The notes under the pieces are model-generated. The model saw only the letters and a list, made by a program, of their open reading frames with translations, was not told the origin of the DNA and made no database searches. Of a stretch of 14,038 nt of DNA, positions 1-7,300 are shown piece by piece. The translations under genes were made by a program, and so were the position numbers. Position 1 is the first letter of the stretch. The number at the start of each line of letters is the position of its first letter. Source of the stretch: SIG603 sp964369225 (GTDB lineage: Bacteria; Bacillota; Clostridia; Oscillospirales; Acutalibacteraceae); the NCBI GenBank assembly GCA_964369225.1, contig CAYJER010000053.1, forward strand, positions 1-14,038. Direction: 5' to 3'.

Positions 1-54
1 AGTGTTTGGCTACGAACCAAAAGGTCGGGAGTTCGAATCTCTCTGGGCGTGCCA
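1..54 (+). tRNA. tRNA-Arg (anticodon ACG), 3' part; 5' end is outside the window
   Basis: This is the 3' part of an arginine tRNA read on the + strand. The anticodon stem is 5-9 TTTGG paired with 17-21 CCAAA. The seven-base loop at 10-16 is CTACGAA, with anticodon ACG at 12-14, which normally carries inosine at the wobble position and reads CGN codons. The variable loop is 22-26. The T stem is 27-31 GGGAG with 39-43 CTCTC, around the loop TTCGAAT. The 3' acceptor strand is 44-50, discriminator G is 51, and CCA at 52-54 is encoded. The acceptor 5' strand and most of the D arm lie before base 1. Identity rests on the anticodon and on a perfectly paired anticodon stem. No duplicated tRNA 3' end or integrase gene was seen nearby. 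Confidence 0.95.
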
Positions 55-58
55 GCGT

Positions 59-100
59 GACGCTGGACTCAATTGTTTGGGTTCAGTGTCATTTTTATTA
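59..100 (+). terminator. Intrinsic terminator of the tRNA-Arg transcript
   Basis: A 14-pair stem is formed by 59-72 (starts GACGCTGG) and 77-90 (ends CAGTGTC), with three G-T wobble pairs, no mismatch and a four-base loop TTGT at 73-76. It is followed by a T-rich tract ATTTTTATTA at 91-100. It begins only five bases after the tRNA CCA end, so it is read as the terminator of the tRNA transcript. A shorter hairpin, 52-57 CCAGCG with 61-66 CGCTGG, overlaps it and includes the CCA. Confidence 0.85.
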
Positions 101-167
101 TGTACTTATTTATAGTTATGATGTTTTAATCGTAGGTTGGTAATCACAGCAACAAAAGTTGTTACTG

Positions 168-200
168 AACAAACACTAGTTATCTTAGTGTTTGTTTTTT
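168..200 (+). terminator. Strong intrinsic terminator in the leader of the membrane protein gene; possible attenuator
   Basis: A perfect 11-bp stem is made by 168-178 (AACAAACACTA) and 186-196 (TAGTGTTTGTT), with a seven-base loop at 179-185. It runs straight into a six-T tract at 195-200. A smaller hairpin lies just upstream: 148-153 AGCAAC paired with 158-163 GTTGTT. The tRNA already has a terminator at 59-100, so this second one must end another transcript. As it lies about 100 bases before the ATG at 298 on the same strand, it may attenuate that gene. AACAAA at 151-156 could compete for the 3' arm TTTGTT at 191-196. The hairpin is seen directly; the regulatory role is inference. Confidence 0.8.
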
Positions 201-297
201 ACCACATAGGTTAGCGATAGCTAACTGAATGTAGATGTAGCATTCTACCGTTAAGATATCAAAACTAAGAGTTCAAATATGATTAAGGGGAATTTTT
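201..297 (+). promoter_or_regulatory. Leader of the membrane protein gene, with small hairpins and a clear ribosome binding site
   Basis: Between the terminator at 168-200 and the ATG at 298 there are two small dyads. One is GTTAGC/GCTAAC at 210-215 and 220-225 with loop GATA. The other is a GTAGA/TCTAC pair within roughly 230-248. The ribosome binding site AGGGG is at 286-290, seven bases before the ATG. No convincing -35/-10 pair was found here. That leaves read-through or antitermination from upstream as the likelier way the gene is transcribed, but this is inferred from absence. Confidence 0.45.
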
Positions 298-957
298 ATG
301 GAACTAAACTTAATTTATTCGTGTCTAGGATTGCTAGGTGGAATAGTATGTGCTATTGGGGATATATTGCTCGATTTAAAAGGAAAAGACAATGTGAAAG
401 TCGGTAATTCTTTGCTTATAGAGTCTAACTGGACAAAAATGTCGAACTGGAGAATTAAACTTTCTATTGTTTTGGCTTTAATAGGGGTTATAATGTATAG
501 CCTTGGAATTTACTCTTTAGGTAGGCAACTTTCTAATGTAGATGAGAATTTATCTGAGTTAATGATATTATTTTCATTAGTAACCGCACTGGCAGGATTT
601 TTTATACATAGCTTAATCTGCATTGCACCAATTATATATAAGGCTGCATTGAAAAGCAACGATAAGAGTTTAGCAGAGCATACAGTAAATGAACTATTAT
701 CAGCTGTTAAAATTCCTTTTGTGGTTTTATATGTGTTTATTATCTTAGCCCCCACAGTATTAACTAGTTATTGTATTTTATTTGGCTTGTTTGCTGTGCC
801 TAGTTGGTTTGTATTGCTAAACCCTCTGGTGTTCTTGTTAGTGGGCATAACACTTAAGAAAATTAAAAAGGATTGGTTCTATGAGCTTCCATCAATATGT
901 ATGCCGAGCTTAGGGCTTGGAATGTTTGGGGTTGTTGGAATTTCAAACCTGATATGA
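298..957 (+). CDS. Six-helix membrane protein of unassigned function (resembles DUF6796-type proteins)
   Basis: A 219-residue integral membrane protein. Hydrophobic segments lie near residues 5-24, 53-75, 87-114, 138-160, 162-185 and 199-217, giving about six transmembrane helices with short charged loops. The first helix ends in GDILLDLKGK (21-30), where two acidic residues sit at the membrane edge. This GD-LLDLKG signature recalls proteins annotated as DUF6796, but that match is from memory and is tentative. There is no signal peptide, catalytic motif or transporter signature that I recognise. The ATG has AGGGG seven bases upstream. The gene ends with TGA, and the methyltransferase ATG follows after 15 bases, so the two are probably cotranscribed. 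Both genes are AT-rich and their products look unrelated to the housekeeping genes to the right, which suggests an accessory unit next to a tRNA gene. Confidence 0.75.
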   Translation: MELNLIYSCLGLLGGIVCAIGDILLDLKGKDNVKVGNSLLIESNWTKMSNWRIKLSIVLALIGVIMYSLGIYSLGRQLSNVDENLSELMILFSLVTALAGFFIHSLICIAPIIYKAALKSNDKSLAEHTVNELLSAVKIPFVVLYVFIILAPTVLTSYCILFGLFAVPSWFVLLNPLVFLLVGITLKKIKKDWFYELPSICMPSLGLGMFGVVGISNLI

Positions 958-972
958 AAAGGAGTATTGTTT

Positions 973-1800
973 ATGAATAAAGAAAATTTAAATGGTGTTC
1001 CCGACACCTTATTTATTCCATTAATAGCACGAATTTATATTTCTAAAAAATTTCCTGAATACTTCTGTGATGAAAAGGCTCTAAGTCTTGAGAAGATTAT
1101 ACCTCAAAATATTATTTCAGAAAAAAGTAGTGAGTACGCTATGATGGCATCAGTATCAAGGGCAGTTAATATGGATAAAATTGTATCCGAATTCAGCCAA
1201 AGAAATAATATCTGTAATATAGTTTGTATCGGATGTGAGCTAGAGACAATGGCTTTTAGGCTAGAGGGATTATCTAGCAAAGCACATTTTTATGAGATTG
1301 ATTTCCCTTCTGTAATAGAAAATAGAGAGATAGCGCTGGGAGTACTTCCAAATGAAACCTTAATTAAAGGCAACGCAAACGAAATTGATTTTTCGCAACA
1401 TATGGACTGCTCAGTGCCTACAATTTTTGTTGTAGCTGGAGTGTTTCAATATTTTAAAGAGAATGAAGTTTTAGCACTTATTTTAAGGCTACAAAGTCAA
1501 TTTTCAAAAGCTGAAATTCTCTGTGATGCCACCGATGAATACGGAATAAACTATGCTAATAAATATGTAAAAAAAACTGGCAACACTAATGCTATGATGT
1601 ATTTTTATATAAATAACCCTAAAGAATTTGCTGATAGAATAAACTCGAAACTTATATCAGCGACTGGATTTTATGGAGTTATTTCAAAAGATCTACGTAA
1701 AAAACTGAAACTCTATACAAACATTGCTACAAAAATAGCAGATGATAAAATGCACACAATGATATTAAGGTATGAAATCAGTAATACAGACAAGTGCTAA
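973..1800 (+). CDS. SAM-dependent methyltransferase of the leucine carboxyl methyltransferase / polyketide O-methyltransferase type
   Basis: A predicted class I methyltransferase of 275 residues. The SAM-binding motif I is IVCIGCELETMAFRL (83-97), in the place of the usual LGxGLDTRxxRL of the LCM family (PF04072). Motif II is FYEIDFPSVIE (106-116), with acidic E108 and D110 suited to hold the ribose of SAM. GVFQYF (156-161) matches the family's EGxxxYL segment. The family usually methylates carboxyl or hydroxyl groups of proteins, fatty acids or polyketides; the substrate here cannot be read from the sequence. The chosen start is ATG 973, with GGAG at 961-964 eight bases upstream. An upstream TTG at 967 is only two bases from that site and is less likely. 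Motif I departs from consensus: the usual GLDTR reads CELETM, so this is a divergent member that may be specialised. It follows the membrane protein gene in an apparent operon. Confidence 0.75.
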   Translation: MNKENLNGVPDTLFIPLIARIYISKKFPEYFCDEKALSLEKIIPQNIISEKSSEYAMMASVSRAVNMDKIVSEFSQRNNICNIVCIGCELETMAFRLEGLSSKAHFYEIDFPSVIENREIALGVLPNETLIKGNANEIDFSQHMDCSVPTIFVVAGVFQYFKENEVLALILRLQSQFSKAEILCDATDEYGINYANKYVKKTGNTNAMMYFYINNPKEFADRINSKLISATGFYGVISKDLRKKLKLYTNIATKIADDKMHTMILRYEISNTDKC

Positions 1801-1812
1801 GCACGTTATGTG

Positions 1813-1922
1813 ATGTAGGGGAGAGACTAAAGCCTTAATTTTTTTAAGCAGATATTTTAGTTTCTCAGTGTTTACTTGTTATTAAGAGACTTAGAGGCGG
1901 TCATACATGACCGCCCCTACAT
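1813..1922. repeat. 110-bp segment bounded by 9-bp inverted ends, with an internal long dyad
   Basis: ATGTAGGGG at 1813-1821 and CCCCTACAT at 1914-1922 are perfect inverted repeats. Inside, GAGAGACTAAA (1821-1831) pairs with TTTAGTTTCTC (1856-1866) as an 11-bp stem with one wobble on the + strand. That stem encloses a smaller hairpin, CTTAA/TTAAG (1834-1838 and 1844-1848). The inner dyad sits just after the methyltransferase stop and could end that transcript, though no clean T-run follows it. The right end merges with the palindrome at 1896-1915. It may be a small non-coding mobile or dispersed element, or a chance grouping of palindromes. Confidence 0.45.
1894..1921 (-). repeat. Dispersed-type palindrome, copy 1 (tail TGTAGGGGC on the - strand)
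   Basis: GGCGGTCAT (1896-1904) and ATGACCGCC (1907-1915) form a perfect 9-bp stem with a two-base centre. CCCCTACA follows on the + strand (1914-1921). It is much more GC-rich than its surroundings. A second palindrome with a different stem but the same CCCCTACA tail lies 62 bases further on. A shared tail with a changing stem is typical of REP-like interspersed repeats in Clostridia, recalled from experience and not checked here. Confidence 0.6.
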
Positions 1923-1982
1923 TTGTGAATTTTCTAATCAACGCTATTAAGTTTTAATTAAGATATGAAACTGCTAACCCTT

Positions 1983-2006
1983 GGACGACCACAGGTCGCC
2001 CCTACA
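1983..2006 (-). repeat. Dispersed-type palindrome, copy 2 (same tail as the one at 1894-1921)
   Basis: GGACGACC (1983-1990) pairs with GGTCGCCC (1994-2001) around ACA, with one A-C mismatch in eight positions. The tail CCCCTACA (1999-2006) matches that of copy 1 and has the same orientation. The stem core differs (CGACC against CGGTCAT), so only the outer GC-rich part and the tail are shared. Confidence 0.55.
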
Positions 2007-2040
2007 AAATATATAGTTAAATATAAATTCGGATGCAGGC

Positions 2041-2062
2041 AATAAAAATTACAAATAATTTT
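2041..2062 (-). terminator. Weak AT-only hairpin downstream of trpS, possible terminator
   Basis: AAAATTA (2045-2051) and TAATTTT (2056-2062) form a 7-bp stem with a four-base loop. Read on the - strand, it is followed by TTATT. It lies about 60 bases past the trpS stop, beyond the tandem GC-rich hairpins. The stem has no G-C pair, so efficiency is doubtful, but no better - strand terminator was found in this gap. Confidence 0.3.
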
Positions 2063-2074
2063 AGCTTTGTGTGT

Positions 2075-2125
2075 GAATTGCCCGTCGAGGCTTCTCGACC
2101 GAATTGCCCGTCGGGGCTTCTCGAC
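2075..2125. repeat. Tandem pair of a 26-bp hairpin unit directly abutting the trpS stop codon
   Basis: Unit 1 is 2075-2100 and unit 2 is 2101-2125. Both start GAATTGCCCGTCG, and the compared bases differ only at 2088 (A) against 2114 (G). Each contains a short stem around loop GCTT. In unit 1 it is GTCGAG (2084-2089) with CTCGAC (2094-2099), which is perfect. In unit 2 the A-to-G change keeps a wobble pair on the + strand but makes an A-C mismatch on the - strand. On the - strand no base separates the trpS TAA from unit 2. No T-run follows, so it is not a standard intrinsic terminator; it could protect the mRNA 3' end or be a mobile repeat. Confidence 0.75.
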
Positions 2126-3112
2126 TTAAACGTATCCTATTTTTCTCATAACTTTTGAAAGTACTTTGTTTGAGATATAGCTTGCTTTTTGTGCGTTTTC
2201 TTTAAAGCATTTCTCTAGGAATGCCTTATCGTTTCTAATCTCGTGGTATCTAGCTTGAATTGGAGCTAACTCAGCCACTACAGCCTGGCCAACGGCAAGT
2301 TTAAAGTCGCCGTAGCCTTTACCCTCGAACTCTTTTTCAATCTCGTCTAGGCTCTTGCCTGTGATACAAGAATAAATTTCCATAAGATTATTAATGCCGT
2401 CTTTGCCCTCGGCGTGCTTAACAACGCTGTCACTGTCTGTGACGGCTCTTTTAAATTTCTTGATAATATCTGCTGGCTCATCTAGCAATGTGATAAATGA
2501 GTTCTTGTTCTCGTCTGACTTAGACATCTTTCTAGTTGGGTCTTGAAGTGACATTACTCTAGCTCCGTTTTTAGGAATAAATCCTTCTGGAACTGTAAAA
2601 GTAGGGGAGTAAGTGTTGTTAAATCTCTCTGCTATGTCACGAGTAAGCTCTAAATGTTGCTTTTGGTCGTCGCCTACTGGAACTAAATCTGCATTATAAA
2701 GCAAGATATCCGCTGCCATCAAGCAAGGATATGTGAACAATCCAGCGTTGATGTTGTCTGCATGTTTTGAAGATTTATCTTTAAACTGTGTCATTCTTGA
2801 TAACTCGCCAAATTGAGTGTAGCAGTTAAGAACCCAGCCTAGTTGTGAGTGAGCTGGCACATGGCTTTGAATAAACAGAATACTTTTTTCAGTATCTATA
2901 CCAATAGCTAAAAGAATAGCGTAAGCATCAAGTATATTTTTTCTAAGCTCTTTTGGGTCTTGTCTTACTGTGATTGCGTGTAGGTCTGCAATCGTGTATA
3001 TACAATTAAATTCATCCTGCATTTTAACCCAGTTCTTTAAAGCTCCTAGGTAGTTTCCTAATGTAAAGCTACCACTGGATTGTATTGCACTGTAAACATT
3101 TTTCTTATCCAT
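2126..3112 (-). CDS. trpS: Tryptophan--tRNA ligase (TrpRS)
   Basis: A class I aminoacyl-tRNA synthetase that activates tryptophan with ATP and charges tRNA-Trp. Its 328 residues match the usual bacterial length. The HIGH-type signature is TLGN (17-20) within the conserved SGSFTLGNYLGAL stretch. KMSKS is intact at 195-199. Family blocks such as HAITVRQ (45-51), GELSRMTQFKDKS (102-114) and the LMAADILLYN region (131-140) are present, and nothing essential is missing. The ATG lies inside the end of the upstream aminotransferase gene, an 8-base overlap. Its ribosome site GGGAG is within that gene's last codons, six bases before the ATG, which indicates translational coupling. There is no room for a T-box leader, so any regulation comes from the upstream operon. 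The stop codon is followed at once by a tandem hairpin repeat. Confidence 0.97.
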   Translation of the reverse strand: MDKKNVYSAIQSSGSFTLGNYLGALKNWVKMQDEFNCIYTIADLHAITVRQDPKELRKNILDAYAILLAIGIDTEKSILFIQSHVPAHSQLGWVLNCYTQFGELSRMTQFKDKSSKHADNINAGLFTYPCLMAADILLYNADLVPVGDDQKQHLELTRDIAERFNNTYSPTFTVPEGFIPKNGARVMSLQDPTRKMSKSDENKNSFITLLDEPADIIKKFKRAVTDSDSVVKHAEGKDGINNLMEIYSCITGKSLDEIEKEFEGKGYGDFKLAVGQAVVAELAPIQARYHEIRNDKAFLEKCFKENAQKASYISNKVLSKVMRKIGYV

Positions 3113-4307
3113 TGAGTTCTCCCATCATATCTTTTATTAACTCGCCAAGAATTGTAATACCTTTTTCAAGTTGCTCGTTTGTAGGAGTAGAGAAGTTAAT
3201 TCTAAAGGCATCACTGCTCTCGTTTTCGTCTGCTAAGAATGCAGTTCCAGGTACTACGCATACCTTTCTCTCAACTGCTTTTTTGCAGAAGTCTAGCATG
3301 TCAATTCCATTTGGAAGATGACACCATGCGAATAATCCGCCGTTAAATTCATCCCATGTGATATGCGGAGCTAGGTGCTTCTCCATTAATTCTAATAGGA
3401 AGTTTCTCTTCTTGCTGTATAAGTCACGTAAGAAACTTAAATGTTTGTCAAAATCATATTTTGTGATAAACTCATTGCACACAACTTGAGACCAAATATT
3501 TGTGTGAACGTCTTGTCCTTGCTTGCAAACTACCATCTTAGTTATAACTTCTTGAGGTCCAATAGCATATGCTACACGCATACCTGGTGAAATAACTTTA
3601 CTAAACGAACCTGCATACATAACAATTCCGTCAGTGTCAAGGCTCTTAATTGATGGAATAGCCTCACCCTCGTATCTTAGATCTCCATATGGGTTGTCCT
3701 CTAGTATCATAACTGAATACTGTTTAGCAAGCTCGTATACTTTCTTTCTTTTTTCAAGGCTCATTGTAATTCCTGATGGATTTTGGAAATTAGGAATTAC
3801 ATATATAAATCTAACGTTTTGTTCTGTCTTTAAAGCTTCTTCTAAAAGCTCTACATTAATTCCGTCAGCTTCCATTGGAACGCCCTTAAGCTTAGGATTG
3901 TAAGAACGGAAAGTGTTAAGGCAACCTATAAAACTTGGAGACTCACAGATAATTGTATCGCCCTCGTTTACAAGTGATTTAGTGTATAAGTCAACAATTT
4001 GTTGCGCACCACTTGTGATTAGAATTTCATCTGTTTCAGTTCCAATATTGTATCTAGTCTTCATGTATTCTTTCATGTTAGCTCTAAGAGGTGGATAACC
4101 TTCTGTGAAGCTGTATTGAAGTGCTAGGATTGGAGTTTCAGCTAACACTCTTGCAGAAATTTCTGCAATTTCTTTAGCTGGGAAAGCATCGGGGGCTGGA
4201 TTGCCCGCCGATAAAGATATATAGCTAGGATCTGCCGCATACTTGAAAATCTCACGTATAGCAGATGGTTTTAAGTTTTGAACTCTGTCTGAAAAAGTAT
4301 AATTCAT
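3105..4307 (-). CDS. PLP-dependent aminotransferase, class I/II fold (2-aminoadipate / aromatic aminotransferase-like)
   Basis: A fold-type I aminotransferase of 400 residues, the normal length. The PLP-binding lysine is K237 in GSFSKVISPGMRVAY. PNFQNPSG (172-179) carries the asparagine facing the PLP ring, and LEDNPYGDL (202-210) supplies the aspartate for the pyridine nitrogen and the tyrosine for the hydroxyl. FRINFSTP near the C-terminus has the arginine expected to bind the substrate carboxylate. The overall pattern is that of the LysN/ARO8-like group, which includes 2-aminoadipate, branched-chain and aromatic transaminases and the catalytic half of MocR regulators. There is no DNA-binding domain here. 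Substrate cannot be fixed from the sequence. The start ATG has AGGAG eight bases upstream. It lies 18 bases after purL and overlaps trpS, so it is inside an operon. Confidence 0.9.
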   Translation of the reverse strand: MNYTFSDRVQNLKPSAIREIFKYAADPSYISLSAGNPAPDAFPAKEIAEISARVLAETPILALQYSFTEGYPPLRANMKEYMKTRYNIGTETDEILITSGAQQIVDLYTKSLVNEGDTIICESPSFIGCLNTFRSYNPKLKGVPMEADGINVELLEEALKTEQNVRFIYVIPNFQNPSGITMSLEKRKKVYELAKQYSVMILEDNPYGDLRYEGEAIPSIKSLDTDGIVMYAGSFSKVISPGMRVAYAIGPQEVITKMVVCKQGQDVHTNIWSQVVCNEFITKYDFDKHLSFLRDLYSKKRNFLLELMEKHLAPHITWDEFNGGLFAWCHLPNGIDMLDFCKKAVERKVCVVPGTAFLADENESSDAFRINFSTPTNEQLEKGITILGELIKDMMGELNG

Positions 4308-4325
4308 TGTCTACTCTCCTAAAAA

Positions 4326-7300
4326 TTATTTAAAGTATTTTACGCCACTCTCAAATATAAATTGGTCTTTGTCTCCTGGAACATTTGAGTAAAGGTTTTC
4401 GCCTTTTCTCTCTGAGTGTCCCATTTTACCTAAAATTCTGCCGTCTGGGCTTAAGATGCCCTCAATAGCACAAACAGAACCATTAGGATTCCAGACTGTA
4501 TCAGCTGATACATTTCCGTCAAAATCACAATATTGAGTTGCGATTTGTCCGTTTTCAGCTAATTTTTTAACCCAATCTGTGTTTGCTACAAAACGACCCT
4601 CACCGTGAGACACAGGTACTGAGAATACATCTCCTGCATTAACACCGCTTAGCCATGGTGACTTAGTGCTTGTAATTTTTGTGTATGCCATTCTTGAAAT
4701 ATGGCGACCTATATTGTTAAATGTCAAAGTTGGATCACTGCTTAGAGGATTTGTAATCTCACCATATGGAACTAAACCTAACTTAATAAGCGCTTGGAAA
4801 CCGTTACAGATACCTAGCATTAGTCCATCACGATTATTTAGAAGATTAGATACAGCCTCTTTAATCTTAGGGTTTCTAAATGTTGTTGCTATAAATTTAC
4901 CTGAACCCTCTGGCTCGTCACCGCCTGAAAATCCACCCGGTAACATTACGATTTGTGAGCTTTCAATAGCCTTAACCATTGCTTCAATTGTCTCTTCTAT
5001 ATCTTTTTGGCATAGGTTTTTAACTACTAAAATATCAACCTCTGCTCCTGCTTTTTCAAATGCTCTCTTAGTGTCTATCTCACAGTTTGTTCCTGGGAAA
5101 GCTGGAATGAACACTTTAGGTTTTGCAACTTTAATTGATGGGGCAGATGTAAATTTATTCTCGCAAACAGGAATTTCCATAGTCATTGGAGCCGATTGAG
5201 CATCATTAGGGAAAATCTTTTCAAGTGTTCCCATGTATGACTCTAGTAATTTTGAATTATCAATCTTAGTTCCGTTTACAGTGAAGTAATCGTTATCTGT
5301 GATTGTTCCTAAAAGAACTGTGTCGTTTGGAACGCTTGTAACTTCTGCTACAATATAACCTGATTTAGCTGTAAACAATATATCGTCTGAAACAGTCTCT
5401 AAATCAAAACCAAAGCCATTACCAAAGCTCATTTTTGCTAGGCAAGCTGAAACTCCACCCTCTTTTACTACAGATGCAGAAACTATTGTTCCGTTATCAA
5501 TTAGTGAAAGAATGTTGTTATAATAGCTTTTAAGTGCGTCCCAATCTGGCATGCAGTTTTCTTCTTTAATAGGGAAGAGTACAACTGAATTTCCGCTCTT
5601 TTGGAAAGTAGCACCAATTGTTTTAGAGGCTTTAGTCATTGAAACTGCAAAGCTTACTAAAGTTGGTGGAACGTCTAAGTCCTCAAAAGAACCTGACATA
5701 CTGTCTTTACCGCCGATTGATGGTATTGAAAGTTTAAGTTGTGCAGTTAAAGCACCTAGAAGCGCAGCTGTTGGTTTACCCCAACGCTCTGCCTTATTGT
5801 ATAGTCTCTCGAAATACTCTTGGAATGTAAGTCTTGATTTTAGTGGGTCTGCACCTACAACTGCAAGTTTTGAAAGAGACTCAATTACTGCCCACATAGA
5901 ACCATGGAATGGGCTAAATCTTGATAAAGCTGGGATAAAGCCGTAACTCATAGCACTAGCATCGTCTGTTTCACCTGATAATACAGGAACTTTAGCAACC
6001 ATAGCATCTTCTGGTGAAAGTTGATATTTACCACCGAAAGGCATATTTACAGTAGCAGCACCGATTGACGCATCGAAACGCTCTGAAAGTCCCTTTTGTG
6101 AGCAAACTTCTAGTCTTGAAAGATTTTTAACAAAGGCATCCTCTGTGCTTAAACCTGCAAGTGCAGTAGGGATAATGTTTCTGTAATTATCTTCTGCCTT
6201 AGGAGCTGTAATATGTGCATCTGCATTTTGTGTAACGCCGTTAGTGTCTAGGAATTTTCTTGAAAGATCAACTATCTTGTCTCCACGCCACTCCATAACA
6301 AGTCTGTTGTCGTCAGTTACTACAGCTACAACTTTTGCATCTAGGTTCTCTTCATGTGACTTTTGGATGAAATTGTCAACGTCTTTAGGGTCAAGAACTA
6401 CTGCCATTCTCTCTTGTGACTCAGATATTGCAAGTTCTGTTCCGTCTAAGCCGTCGTATTTTTTAGGAACTGCGTTTAAATCTATTTTAAGACCAGGAGC
6501 TAACTCGCCTATTGCAACACAGACACCGCCTGCACCAAAGTCATTACAACGTTTAATTAATGTAGAAACCTCTGGTTTTCTGAATAATCTTTGAATTTTT
6601 CTCTCTGTAGGTGGGTTACCCTTTTGAACTTCTGCACCACAAACCTCGATTGATTCAAGTGTGTGAGCCTTAGAAGAACCTGTAGCACCACCGCAACCAT
6701 CTCTACCTGTTGCTCCGCCTAGTAAAACGATGATATCGCCGTTTAGTGGCTCTTCTCTTTTTACATTAGCTTTAGGAGATGCACCTATAACAGCACCGAT
6801 TTCCATTCTCTTAGCAACATAGCCAGCATCATAAAGCTCTGTAACTTGTCCTGTAGCTAAACCAATTTGGTTGCCGTATGAAGAATAACCAGAAGCCGCT
6901 CCAGTAGTGATCTTTCTTGTTGGCAATTTACCCTTTAGAGTATCTTTAAAGCTTAGAGTTGGGTCTCCACTACCAGTAACACGCATAGCTTGATATACAT
7001 AGGCTCTGCCTGATAATGGGTCACGGATTGCACCGCCTAGACAAGTAGCAGCACCACCGAAAGGCTCTATCTCTGTTGGATGGTTATGAGTTTCATTCTT
7101 AAACTGAATTAACCATGTCTCTGTTTTGCCATCAATTGTGATAGGAGCTTCAATTGAACAAGCGTTAATCTCTTCACTTACGTCAAGATCAGGCACTAGA
7201 CCTTCTTTTCTAAGATATTTCGCACCGATAACAGCCATATCCATTAGGCATACAGGTTTGTCTTTACCTGCATACAATTTAGCTCTTACAGCCATATACT

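Noticed and set aside
73..101. Promoter-like TTGTTT and TATTAT with 17-base spacing
   Set aside because: The -35 box would lie in the loop and 3' arm of the tRNA terminator and the -10 in its T-tract. It remains possible as the start of the 298-1800 leader but was too weak to list.
100..129. Nine-codon frame (MYLFIVMMF) before the leader terminator
   Set aside because: No ribosome binding site precedes it and it overlaps the tRNA terminator tract, so there is no support for a leader peptide.
1..200. tRNA-associated integrated element (att site)
   Set aside because: No integrase, no duplicated tRNA 3' end and no phage or conjugation genes are visible in the window.
510..755. 81-codon - strand frame opposite the membrane protein gene
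   Set aside because: No ribosome site or motif; the + strand frame has a strong ribosome site and coherent membrane helices.
967..972. TTG start two codons before the methyltransferase ATG
   Set aside because: It is only two bases from the GGAG site, while the ATG at 973 has ideal eight-base spacing.
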